NCBI GenBank assembly: GCA_034440575.1
Contig: JAOTOL010001308.1
Span: forward strand, 248,001 to 312,000
Origin: Imbricaverruca yamaguchii
Taxonomy: Eukaryota; Arthropoda; Thecostraca; Neoverrucidae
Direction of reading: 5' to 3'
Length of the DNA stretch: 64,000 nt
The position numbers and the translations under genes were made by a program. Below the pieces are notes generated by a model. That model ran no database searches. It saw only the letters and a program-made list of their open reading frames with translations, and had not been told where the DNA came from. Shown one piece after another: positions 36,001 through 49,400 of the stretch (position 1 is the stretch's first letter; each line of letters starts with the position of its first letter).

Positions 36001-39000
36001 ACGTCCTAACGGCGGGTTGTGCGGCAGTGGCCGAGTCCTCCGAGGACACCACGTCCTAACGGCGGGTTGTGCGGCAGTGGCCGAGTCCTCCGAGGACACC
36101 ACGTCCTAACGGCGGGTTGTGCGGCAGTGGCCGAGTCCTCCGAGGACACCACGTCCTAACGGCGGGTTGTGCGGCAGTGGCCGAGTCCTCCGAGGACACC
36201 ACGTCCTAACGGCGGGTTGTGCGGCAGTGGCCGAGTCCTCCGAGGACACCACGTCCTAACGGCGGGTTGTGCGGCAGTGGCCGAGTCCTCCGAGGACACC
36301 ACGTCCTAACGGCGGGTTGTGCGGCAGTGGCCGAGTCCTCCGAGGACACCACGTCCTAACGGCGGGTTGTGCGGCAGTGGCCGAGTCCTCCGAGGACACC
36401 ACGTCCTAACGGCGGGTTGTGCGGCAGTGGCCGAGTCCTCCGAGGACACCACGTCCTAACGGCGGGTTGTGCGGCAGTGGCCGAGTCCTCCGAGGACACC
36501 ACGTCCTAACGGCGGGTTGTGCGGCAGTGGCCGAGTCCTCCGAAGACACCACGTCCTAACGGCGGGTTGTGCGGCAGTGGCCGAGTCCTCCGAGGACGCC
36601 ACGTCCTAACGTGTGCGGCAGTGGCCGAGTCCTCCGAGGACGCCACGTCCTAACGGCGGGTTGTGCGGCAGTGGCCGAGTCCTCCGAGGACACCACGTCC
36701 TAACGGCGGGTTGTGCGGCAGTGGCCGAGTCCTCCGAGGACGCCACGTCCTAACGGCGGGTTGTGCGGCAGTAGCCGAGACCTCCGAGGACGCCACGTCC
36801 TAACGGCGGTTTGTGCGGCAGTGGCCGAGTCCTCCGAGGACACCACGTCCTAACGGCGGGTTGTGGGTTGTGCGGCAGTGGCCGAGTCCTCCGAGGACGC
36901 CACGTCCTAACGGCGGGTTGTGCGGCAGTGGCCGAGTCCTCCGAGGACGCCACGTCCTAATGGCGGGTTGTGCGGCAGTGGCCGAGTCCTCCGAGGACAC
37001 CACGTCCTAACGGCGGGTTGTGCGGCAGTGGCCGAGACCTCCGAGGACGCCACGTCCTAACGGCGGGTTGTGCGGCAGTGGCCGAGTCCTCCGAGGACGC
37101 CACGTCCTAACGGCGGGTTGTGCGGCAGTGGCCGAGTCCTCCGAGGACGCCACGTCCTAACGGCGGGGTTGTGCGGCAGTGGCCGAGACCTCCGAGGACG
37201 CCACGCCGTCGCCGCTCAAGGCGCCGGCCGGGCCCGGTGGCGAATTCGAGGCGCTGGGGCGCGCCTCCGCCTCACGGCCCAGTCAGCTGGTGATGCGGGC
37301 CAGCGTCAGCGGCGGCGGGTTGCAGGTGTCGGGCAGTATCGACCACCACCACTACCACCACTACGAGGACGGCGGCGAGACCTCGGAGGTGAGGTCTGCC
37401 CTGCCGACCGGGCTGGCTGGTCAGATCGTCGTGCTGATGTCGGTTGTAGCGTCGTAGCTAATGTCGGTCGTAGCATCGTAACTAATGTCGATCGTAGAAT
37501 CGTAGCTAATGTCGATCGTACCTAATGTCGATTGTACCATCATAGCTAATGGCGACCGTAGTATCGCAACTAATGTCGATTGTAACATCGTAACCAGCGT
37601 CTGTTAAACAGCATTGGAGCTGATATTAGTCGTAATGTAGATATCGATCGTAGCATCGCAGGTGATATCGATGGCAACAACGTAGCTAATGGCGATCGTA
37701 ATTAATGTCGATCGCAACATCGTAGCTAATGTCGATTAAACGTAGGTAATGGCGATCAGCCAGCAATAGAATGAGATAAAGCTAATTTCCTCGAGGAATA
37801 GAACAAGGTTTCTGGGCGGGAGGGAAAGCAAGCACGTGACCAGTTTCAAGAATTCGAGGGTCTTCTAAACCGAACTGGGCCACGTGACAATCGAATGGGT
37901 TGTCTGCCGTGTGTGCGGATCTGAACTGATGCTCTGCATCAGATGACCGACGAACCGTCGGCCGAGCAAGATGAGCCGTCGGCTGACTACGACGATGAAC
38001 CGTCTGCTGAGTACGACGATGAACCGTCTGCTGAGTACGACGATGAACCGTCCGCCGAGTACGACGAGGACCCGTCCGCTGAGTACGACGAGGGACCATC
38101 CGCTGACTACGAGGCCGAAGAGTCCTGTCCGGATGGCTTCCAGGTCCAGCAGAGCAGCGACCTGACCTCGCAGCTAGAGGTCGGTCTCTGGCGGCACTGT
38201 GAGGAACAGCAGTGGTTTACGCAGTCACCAAAATGTACACCCTTGATCACAATGGATCTGGTTTGCGACTGTCTGCGGTAATTTGGTAGTTGCTGTGATC
38301 ATTATGAAAGGCTGGATATTGATCTACTTAGCCTCAACACTGACGTCAAGTTTGCAGCAAAATTTCACAATGAAGTGTATGCTTCAGCGATTTCTGTACT
38401 CATGGTATGGTTCGGCCCTACATCGGGGATATGAAAATCTGACTGTGGTGGTAACTGGCCATCAACCCAATGCAGTGTCCTGAGATTAGTCCACAGACAG
38501 GTGTCTGACGTAAATGAACTTCGGACGTTGATTTTGAAGTTGATTGATGGAGTTGACTGAGTTGATTTTGAAGGAAAACTTTGTCTGTAGGCTGATGACT
38601 GAATGTGCACAATCGTTTCAAACAATTGTGCGGATATACTTCACTGAGTGATTAACGGAGGGCATCTCTGGGTGTAGCTTTCCACCTGAAGCTCGGGAGT
38701 CGGGAGCACATCGTGTAGATTTTCGTAATTTGAACGTATCGTACTAGGGCAGGGTTAAAATAATGGTTTTTCATTAGGTGTGAGATGTCGAAACGAGCAC
38801 GGTAGGATGTCGAAATTTGCCGTGGATTTAGTGTCATTAAAAAATGCTTTTGATGTATTAGACTCAAAGTTGAGCTAATGGTTTAGTTACTTATGACAAC
38901 ATTTATCCTTTGGTTTGATTTGCATAATTTAAGAGCTATATAAGGGATAGAGAGAATAATAACTATGTTATACACTGGTATTGTATGCCAGATCACATTA

Positions 39001-42000
39001 TAGGTAATCCTCTTCGAAATTGAACTGAGAAATATTCGTATATCACCATTCCTTATCGAGAGCATACACATGCTGCATAACAACGAGATACTGTTGGAAA
39101 GGAGATACGAAGACTGCATAATCATGCATCAAGGAGTGGGATGTCGGTACTTCTTGGAGAAGGGTGTCGATTGAATATTCAGAAAGTGATATATCCCACC
39201 CTATTTCACGAATATTTTATAACTCTACTATGGACACCCGTTAACCGTCCTTATCGTGCGCGGTATATATATATTTCAAGTGCACTATATACTTGCTGTA
39301 TATGTACGACAGCTGCTCTGGTCTGTAGCCTTGGCATATTGCCATGCTCTCCGCCTGGCCTGTAGGGCAGGTGCCAGGTGTAACATAGTGTAGGCTGTAC
39401 CTATGGCGTATAGCTGTGCTGGTATGTAGGGCAGGTGCCAGGTGTAATATAGTGTAGGCTGTACCTATGAGGTGTAGCTGTGCTGGTCTGTAGGGCAGGT
39501 GCCAGGTGTAATATAGTGTAGGCTGTACCTATGGCGTGTAGCTGTGCTGGCCTGTAGGGCAGGTGCCAGGTGTAATATAGTGTAGGCTGTACCTATGGGG
39601 TGTAGCTGTGCTGGCCTGTAGGGCAGGTGCCAGGTGTAATATAGTGTAGGCTGTACCTATGGGGTGTAGCTGTGCTGGCCTGTAGGGCAGGTGCCAGGTG
39701 TAATATAGTGTAGGCTGTACCTATGGGGTGTAGCTGTGCTGGCCTGTAGGGCAGGTGCCAGGTGTAATATAGTGTAGGCTGTACCTATGGCGTGTAGCTG
39801 TGCTGGCCTGTAGGGCAGGTGCCAGGTGTAATATAGTGTAGGCTCTACCTATGGGGTGTAGCTGTGCTGGCCTGTAGGGCAGGTGCCAGGTGTAATATAG
39901 TGTAGGCTGTACCTATGGGGTGTAGCTGTGCTGGCCTGTAGGGCAGGTGCCAGGTGTAATATAGTGTAGGCTGTACCTATGGGGTGTAGCTGTGCTGGCC
40001 TGTAGGGCAGGTGCCAGGTGTAATATAGTGTAGGCTGTACCTATGGGGTGTAGCTATACCATACTGCTCTACTATATGGCAGGTGGTACTGTGCAATTGT
40101 GACATAGTGTAGGCTGTAACTATGGCGTGTAGCTGTACTGCAGGTGTACTGTAACCATGCTTCAGCTATACTGTAGCTGCGATGTAGTGGTGGTACTGTA
40201 GCTGTACTGTGGCACTACTGCAGCTGTACTGTGGCACTGTACTGCAGCTGTACTGCAGCTGTGCTTTAGCTGTACTGTGGCACTGTACTGCAGCTGTGTT
40301 TTATCTGTACTGTGGCACTACTGCAGCTGTACTGCAGCTGTGTTTAGCTGTAGTGTGGTACTGTACTGTAGTTGTGCTGTAGCTGTACTGCAGCTGTGCT
40401 TTAGCTGTAGTGTGGCACTGTACTGTAGTTGTGCTGTAGCTGTACTGTAGTTGTGCCGTAGCTGTAATGTAGCTATTCTGCAGCAGTCATTTGACGGTCG
40501 ACAGACGATGCAGAGTCTGACGCCCGAGGAGGCTGGGGCGACCAGTCTGGGCGATTCGGACGAGGAGGAGGAGGAGGAGGAGGGCGACGATGACGAGGCT
40601 GTGGCGGACATTAGCCGTCAGCTGAGCGAGGAGCTGGAGACTATGCGACAGTCAGCTGATGTGGTAGCGCCGGTCGAGTCACAGGGGGTAAGCGCAAGGG
40701 GCCAGCACACGAGGAGGTGGGTCTGGAGCTGCTCCCGTCACTGGTGCTCATCAGTGTGTGCTGTCCAGGTGGGTCTGGAGCTGCTCCCGTCACTGGTGCT
40801 CCTCAGTCTCTGCTGTCCAGGTGGGTCTGGAGCTGCTCCCATCACTGGTGCTCCTCAGTCTCTGCTGCCCAGGTGGGTCTGGAGCTGCTCCCATCACTGG
40901 TGCTCCTCAGTCTCCGCTGCTACCCACCCTCTGCTGCCCAGGTGGGTCTGGAGCTGCTCCCGTCACTGGGGTGCTCCCCAGTGTCTGCTGCTGTCCAGGT
41001 GGGTCTGGAGCTGCTCCTGTCACTGGGGTGCTCTCCAGTCTCTGCTGCTGTCCAGGTGGGTCTTGAGCTGCTCCCGTCACTGGGGTGCTCCCCAGTCTCT
41101 GCTGCTGTCCAGGTGGGTCTGGAGCTGCTCCCGTCACTGGGGTGCTCCCCAGTGTCTGCTGCTGTCCAGGTGGGTCTGGAGCTGCTCCTGTCACTGGGGT
41201 GCTCTCCAGTGTCTGCTGCTGCCCAGGTGGGTCTGGAGCTGCTCCCGTCACTGGTGCTCCCCAGTCTCTGCTGCCCAGGTGGGTCTGGAGCTGCTGCCGT
41301 CACTGGGGTGCTCCCCAGTCTCTGCTGCCCAGGTGGGTCTGGAGCTGTTGCCGTCACTGGTGCTCCTCAGTCTACGCTGCTGCTCAGGTGCATCTGGGAC
41401 TGCCCCTGGCCTCCGATGTCGCGGGGAATCTTGAGGGCTGCCTAGGTAAGCCGCCAGACACAAGTCAAGCGTTCTGCAGACGCCAAGATTTCTGATCTTC
41501 ACGATTATTTTTCCGGTAAGGTCTGGGTCCGACCTCGGTCCGGCCGAGTTTCGCTGGCTCTGGCTGGCGGGCTCAAGCCTGGTCGACTGGGGGCCTGAGC
41601 GGCTCGAGCCAGCTGGACCGGACGCCGATGAGGTTCGGCGACCGGTTCAGCCCAGACCCAGCAATCAATTGCCATAGCCGGGAAGACGATAATGCACTTG
41701 CAAGCGTTAGCAAAAAACGGCCAACGGCGTGCGCGACCGTCGTGCGTCGAGCGCAGCGCCTGAAGTTGTGCGGGTCGTGGTTAGGCGACCGAAAATGGCT
41801 GCCCGGCTGGACGGAATGTATTCGCGGCTTCAGCCACACCGATGGCCGATGGCAGGAGAGTCGGTCGGAACGGTTATCGGCCCAGCACGGTCGGTCTCAG
41901 CCGTGTTTAGGCATTTTCATCCCTCGCCTGCAGCGTGTCCCTCCTCGATTCTATGTTGTTGAAAAGTGTTCTCTGCGTCACAAAACGTGGCATCTGGCAC

Positions 42001-43421
42001 TCATTCGAGCTAGATATGTGTCATTGCCCTCCGAATCCATTCCATTGCCGGAAGTCACAGAATTCGCAAGGAGTAATTCACCTAAGCTGAGAACACCTAT
42101 TTTGAATTATTTCGGCTGAAAATGAAATCAATTTGCTATTCTTGACCCCGTACGGACCAGTCCTGCTGACAATTTCGATGTATGTGCTACACTTCCGCAT
42201 GATGGAATTGGTTCTTTCCGGACGTTGTTTTTTCAATGTCGTTGTGTTCTGGTGCCTTTGGAACATTATGATGTCCATGTCAGCCTTTCTCCAATCTATG
42301 CAAGCGTTCTTGGAAGATCCTTAGCATTTTTCGCACGTACGCTGGTCTATTTTCTGTGAAATATGACTGACTCATGTTTACCCTTCAAATTTTCCATCTA
42401 CCCGCAGTTTGCATATTTTAATTGTATTAGGAGGCGGACGTTTAGTAATGCAGCTGGGGTTTATAAGCGCTTGTGGGACCATGTTGTTAGGGTGTCTTGT
42501 TTTAGAGTAACTCTTTTGTAGCTGTGACTGCGCATCGTATCGATGCAAGCGGAATCTTGTGCTCCTCGAGGTTATCCAAATAGGTGGAGTTAAAACTTTA
42601 AAACTGATAGGACTGCGCGACCCTTGTAAGTCATGCAACCAGTGTTTTCATTGCTGCGCGAATAGCGTGACAACAGACGACTGAGCTCGTCCTGGGCATG
42701 CAGTTCAGAATATGGCTACTTTGTGGATAGGTTTCCCCGTGACTGCATCACTAATTTGTATTTGGTTTGCTGTGCTCTCGTACAGCGTGGCAGTTTCATT
42801 GCAAACAGTGTAGGATTTTCCTTCATCGAAGACATTGAGCACTTGCGTCACGTGTTCTTAGCTGATTATAATTTGCCCTTCGACATTTGTGGGCCCGCTT
42901 TTGTCAGTTTGTGTTCACCTGTGTTTACTAGCAATACTTGGTTTCCTTTCTTGGTTAATTGAGAAGAAATTAATTGTGTTACGGTGTATTTTTTTCACAA
43001 ATTCATTGTATTTCGGTGTTGCTTTTTTCCTCGATTTTATGTTGTTAAAAAGAGATAATTTATCGATGCTATATATTTTGAAAGTTGGAGGCACTTGGTC
43101 CAAGTTTTATTATACAATTCACCCATCTTTCTGCGTACTTTCCGCCTTGCAGGAAGGATATCTAGGTTAGTAATTTTGTTTTTAAGCTTCTTCTGTCATC
43201 TGTCTCACAATAGTACTGTGACATAGTAAGCATATTAATTTATCACTCTTATTCTATGTTTTGTAACTTGCTTCACTGCATGGCTGTGAATCATTCGCTT
43301 TTTTAGGTAAACCACACCAGTGTCACATAATTTTTTATCGTCGGTTTGATGCTACGGTATGTAGCTTTTGCCTGCAATGATATTGTCGGCTCCTTGTTTT
43401 TGCGTATTTATTGCAGAAATG

Positions 43422-43490
<69 letters not shown>

Positions 43491-46400
43491 CATATACATT
43501 TCTGCAATAAATACGCAAAATATATTAGATGCATATATATAATCTAAGATATATACGGCATACACTTTTTGCTTTCACATGCCCTCATGAAGCATTGAAA
43601 AACGAGCACTAGGTAGCCAGGCCCAAAATCAAGAGCCCCTTATAATATGTTATTGTTTCGTATAGCATGGAGCCGAATATATCGCAGCATGACGTCACCT
43701 GGATGGGACGGTAAAACTTGCCGAATATGCCCCTGTGGCCCTCACTGGGCAGGCACTGATAAGTTATGGCTTCTTCAGGATGTGTGCAAAAGGAATTTGT
43801 TGAAAGGCAGGACTGAAAGGACTTGGCGTGCATTTCGGTTCTGACAAAAGAGTGCAAAAGCAACAGCAAAAGAGTGTTCCTCTCTTTTCCTCTAGCACAG
43901 AAAAAGAGTGTTGTGTACATAGCAAATATCTGACTTGCTAACAATTAACTTTCGTAACCAGTATGCGTAATTCATTTATGTTAGCTGACTGATGATAACC
44001 TGGCGACTGTTGACAATTTTGGTAACGCCCGATTGCTTGATTGATTATTTGGGCTTAAGGGCGCATCAACTGCTACTGGTTATGTATCGACCATTTGGTA
44101 CCGCCCGATGACACTTTTACACCTTGATATGTCGCAGTCTCAATGCTGAGAAGTTGAACGCTATGTGACCGGAAGTGGATTTTGTATTACGTGGTCAAAG
44201 AACAAAAATTGTTTCCCGGAAAGTGGTATACAAAGGTTCGATTTTTTTAATCGTGATAGTATTTCTCTTCATAATTTCACCCCGTTGCTTGAAAGTGACC
44301 CAGCTAGCTCGCCAAGTATGAACACTTCAAAGCTGCATACACGATAGTTCTAATGTCAGAAGTTAGTGTGAAAGGTGGCAATACTTTATTTGTGGACCCT
44401 ATTATAGGACAGAAGGGGAAATGGAAATTTATGAGTGAGCCAGGTCTATAAGAGTGGAAGATGATTTCCTGCTGGGTGTTATTTTGCACCAAAATCCGCC
44501 CGGTTTGACACCCCGCCCGCACACTGCGTCCACATCGTGGTCTCGGCCTTCTGACCTTGTGCACCCGTGCCGCAGCAACCACGCCCTGAGGCCTCCGACC
44601 CGATGGAGCGGTACGGGCGGCTCGAGGATGCCGACGACTGCCGCCGGCGCAGTCGTTCGGCGCAGTACGGCGCCGAGCCGCGCCGCGACTCGAGCGTGTC
44701 GGCACACTGGCCGTCTCGGCGGCGGTACCGCTCGGGCAGCTCCAGCAGCGATCCGGACCCCGGCCACGACCGGCGCTACCGACCGCAGCAGCGCAACGTC
44801 GAGACCATAGCCGAGGTGAGTGGTGGCGGCTGCCGGCATCGTCCGCACGGCTGCTGCCGCCTGCGGACGTCGGGACCGCTGCCGTCTGGGGAGGCGGGCG
44901 GTCAGCTCCGCCATCGGTGACAGGGGCCATCCCGGGTCAATGTGCTGTGAGCTGGGTAAAGCCGTGTTCAGAGTGTTGGCTGTGTTCCTGGCGGTGCGTG
45001 AGACCAGTGTGCGCCGTGCAGAGTTCGATTTTTGCGTGATATTCCTGTGTTTGGAGAGGAAATTTTTGAGTTTTCAGTTATGCAGGAGATTTGAGCATGT
45101 GATATCAGAAGTTCAGTTTGCACCTGGCGGCGAATCGTGAGCACTTGATCACCGCGCAGGTAATTGTCAAACAGCACCGTTTAAGTTCCAAACGCGCAAA
45201 TTATAGGTTAATTGTCTGGGGCTGATTGTGTTCTGTATGCCAAAGTCCAGGACAGGCCATATTTCCAATCCGGGTCCTTTGCAAGGTTAGTATGTTGTGA
45301 GATTAGTATGTTAAGTGAAGTATGTGTGATCTGGGTTAATATGTGCTGTGTGAGATCAGTGTGTTGTGCGAAGCTCGTGTGACGTACGCCATGTAAAGTC
45401 TGGTGTGCCAGTTTGTGTCTGGCGTGTGCTATCTTCCAGGCCAGTGTGCCATGTCAGCTGCAGGTCAGCTTCCAGGCCAGTGTGCCATGTCGGCTGCATG
45501 TCAGCATCCGGGCCAGTGTGTCATGTCAGCTGCATGTCAGCTTCCAGGCCAGTGTGCCATGTCAGCTGCATGTCAGCTTCCGGGCCAGTGTGTCATGTCA
45601 GCTGCAGGCCAGCTTCCAGACCAGTGTGCCGCGTCAGCTGCAGGTCAGCTTCCAGACCAGTGTGCCGCGTCAGCTGCAGGTCAGCTTCCAGACCAGTGTG
45701 CCGCGTCAGCTCAGTGTGTTGTGTGCCGTCAGATCCGGGAGACGGCTGGCGAGCGGGCCATCACCCAGACCACCCGAGAACAGACCGGCGACCAGCTGCA
45801 AAAGGAGACGGTGACCCGCGAGGTGCGCCGCAAGGTGTCCAGCGCGCCGCACCACGATCAAAGTGAGCGGTCCGTACCTGCGATGTCAGGTAGAGTAGTC
45901 CGTGTTTCAGGCAGTATCTGTCAGCTGTCCCGGATCAGCCTGGATTAGTTTCAGATGGTGAGTGAGTGCGTCGGCGGGGTGGCCGCCCCGTACTTGTGGC
46001 AAGCTGGATGCCCCATACCTGTGGCAAGCTGGGTGCTCTATACTTCGTGCAGAGTGGGCGTCCCATACCTGTGGCAGAGTGGGCGTCCCATACCTGTGGC
46101 AGAGTGGGCGTCCCATACCTGTGGCAGAGTGGGCATCCAATATCTGTGTCAGAATGGGTACCTCATACCTATGTCAGGCTGGGTGCCCATACCTGTGGCA
46201 CTGTGACAAGCTGGGTGCCACATATGATCTTTGTATGACTGTGTTGACTGCATGCTGCCCCGTCCGTGAAGTTAGTCTATGTGCCCTATTTATTGGTATC
46301 GTGCAGTGTTATTGCTTCTCCCCAGGACGACTAGTACGTGTTCCACGTTACGTTGTACAGACCGTATTTGTTTCCCGCAGTATGCCTGGTTATGTGCTAT

Positions 46401-49400
46401 GTCGGCGTTGTATCAACTGTACGTGTTACCCCCAGTGTGCCTGGTTGCGTACCATGTCGGCGTTGTATCAACTGTATGCGCTCGTCCCCGGTGTAATTGT
46501 TGATTACCTCTGTACCACCCTCAGTGGGCTACAGTTTGTGACTGTCTCCGTACCATCCTCAGTGGGCTACAGTTGGTGATTGTCTCTGTACCATCCTCAG
46601 TGGGCTACAGTTGGTGATTGTCTCTGTGCCATCCTCAGTGGGCTACAGTTGGTGATTGTTTCTGTACCATCCTCAGTGGGCTACAGTTTGTGACTGTCTC
46701 TGTACCATCCTCAGTGGGCTACAGTTGGTGATTGTCTCTGTGCCATCCTCAGCAGGCTACACTTGGTGATTGTCTTTGTGCCATCCTCGATGAGCTACAA
46801 TTGGTGATTGTCTCTGTACCATCCTCGGTGAGCTACAATTGGTGATTGTCTCTGTGCCATCCTCAGTGGGCTACAGTTGGTGATTGTCTCTGTGCCATCC
46901 TCAGTGGGCTACAGTTGGTGATTGTCTCTGTATCATCCTCAGTGGGCTACAGTTGGTGATTGTCTCTGTGCCATCCTCAGTGGGCTACAGTTGGTGATTG
47001 TCTCTCTACCATCATCAGTGGGCTACAGTTGGTGATTGTCTCTGTGCCATCCTCAGCAGGCTACACTTGGTGATTGTCTTTGTGCCATCCTCGGTGAGCT
47101 ACAATTGGTGATTGTCTCTGTACCATCCTCGGTGAGCTACAGTTGGTGACTGTCTCTGTACCATCCTCAGTGGGCTACAGTTGATGATTGTCTCTGTGCC
47201 ATCCTCAGTTGGCTACAGTTGGTGATTGTCTCTGTACCATCATCAGTGGGCTACAGTTGGTGATGGTCTCTGTGCCATCTTCAGCAGGCTACACTTGGTG
47301 ATTGTCTCTGTGCCATCCTCGGTGAGCTACAGTTGGTGATTGTCTCTGTACCATCCTCAGTGGGCTACAGTTGGTGATTGTCTCTGTGCCATCCTCAGCA
47401 GGCTACACTTGGTGATTGTCTTTGTGCCATCCTCGGTGAGCTACAATTGGTGATTGTCTCTGTACCATCCTCGGTGAGCTACAGTTGGTGACTGTCTCTG
47501 TACCATCCTCAGTGGGCTACAATTGGTGACTGTCTCTGCACCATCCTCAGTGGGCTACAGTTGGTAATTGTCTCTGTGTCATCCTCAGCGGGCCACACTT
47601 GGTGATTGTCTCTGTGCCATCCTCGGTGAGCTACAGTTGGTGATTGTCTCTGTACCATCCTCAGTGGGCTACAGTTGGTGACTGTGTCTGTGCCATCCTC
47701 GGTGAGCTACAATTGGTGACTGTGTCTGTGCCATCCTCAGTGGGCTACAGTTGGTAATTGTCTCTGTGCCATCCTCAGCGGGCCACACTTGGTGATTGTC
47801 TCTGTGCCATCCTCGGTGAGCTACAATTGGTGATTGTCTCTGTACCATCCTCGGTGAGCTACAATTGGTGACTGTGTCTGTGCCATCCTCGGTGAGCTAC
47901 AATTGGTGACTGTGTCTGTGCCATCCTCAGTAGGGCTCGGTGACATTTTCTAATGTGCACATCAAGTTTAGCTCACCTTTTTCCCTATGTAAAATTGAAT
48001 TTTAGGGTTGTTTGTCTTCTACACTTTTTCTATTTGAGCCTTCCTTCCGTAGTAAATTCGCACGTTAAGATTTAGAAGGAAATTCCCCTTCAGTGGCTGT
48101 TCGGGCTATTGCCTTTATTTGAAAGGCTACCTCTGTAGCATCCGTTTTTCATGCTTTGACACCGTGTGTTATACCTTTGTGGAATCCTCATTCCTCATGC
48201 CCCCTAAGTCTTCACTGGAAGCATATCTAGACATCCTGATCAACATCAGAATGATCAAGAACATAAAGAGCGCCATCTAAGTCACCATCTGTCTGGAGAC
48301 AGGAGTCGACTATTCGAACAAACAGATCCACATTATTCTAGATTCCACAAACGATTAATGTATTGTATGTAGAAACCATCACAGACAGGGTGGACTGTTG
48401 TTGTTATTGTGGGTTCGTCGCACTTCATCACACAGTAGCATTATTTGGCGGCCAATAGTGGAGGATGTGGAAGACCCTATTGCTTTTTATGACACCCGCC
48501 GATAATTTAACCAGGGGCCTTAAATACAGCAGGTCGCTTACCGCCTTACCAACTTAGCTAAGCCATTCCCAACAGGGTGGAGCTGGCCTTAAAAGGTTGT
48601 GAGGATGTGCTTCTTCGTGGTGAACACAGGCATGATCTCCCTGTGCTGGAGCCGTGCTCGGATGTAGCCGTCCCGAGCCTCCTGCCCGCACACCGCTGCC
48701 GCTGCCTCCGTCACCAGCTTCACACACCGCTCGGTGGACTGGGTGTGGCAGGAGAACTTCGGGGGAATGAAAGGCTCCGCCAGGAAGCCCTGGATCTCCG
48801 CCTTGGAGTGGGAGCAGGTGAAGCTGGGCTCCTGCACTTCCCCCGGCTTCCAGGCGACCAGGTCGATCAGCGTGGTGGCCGACAGGTTCAGCTTGGGTGT
48901 AACCCTCGGCCGGACACTTGTGTCTCCGTACTCTCCATCTCTCCTGAGCGTAAGGATCTGGTTCACCGCAAACTTCCTGTCCTCTGGATCAGAACTGGCA
49001 AGGAGGGAGAGGAGGAGACACTCGGAGTGGGAGTACCAGGCCCCAGTTCGCACGTAGAAGGTCACTGCGTCCTTGACCTTATTGGGCTGGTTCTTCAGGA
49101 TCCGGAGGCTGGTCAGGATGTGGTAGGGCGCGTCGACGATGAAGTGCTTGACCTTCAAATCATAGTACAACTTGAGGTAGAACTCCAGACAGAACTTGAC
49201 GAGAATCTCCAGGGTCTTCAGGTTCTGCCCTGAGAGGCCATGCTTCCTGGTCCACATGAATACGAGCCGCTGCCCTGTGGTGAGCCACCTGGCGTGACAG
49301 AGTTGGCCACACTGCATATCTTGCAAAGCGGGTGGGAGATGTCCAGTCTTCACTGCCTGAACCAGCTTGTAGCAGGTCTTCTGATCCGTGCTCATATTCC

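Noticed and set aside
35207..37200. CRISPR-like array of 50-bp units
   Set aside because: There are no unique spacers; units are contiguous, the context is eukaryotic, and they match the exon G acceptor.
41573..41839. GC-rich ORFs as candidate for the missing CEP95 exon
   Set aside because: Open on both strands without splice borders of the needed phase; not convincing.
48577..49233. 218-codon plus-strand ORF inside the transposon
   Set aside because: Antisense shadow of the 831-residue ORF, with no domain content.
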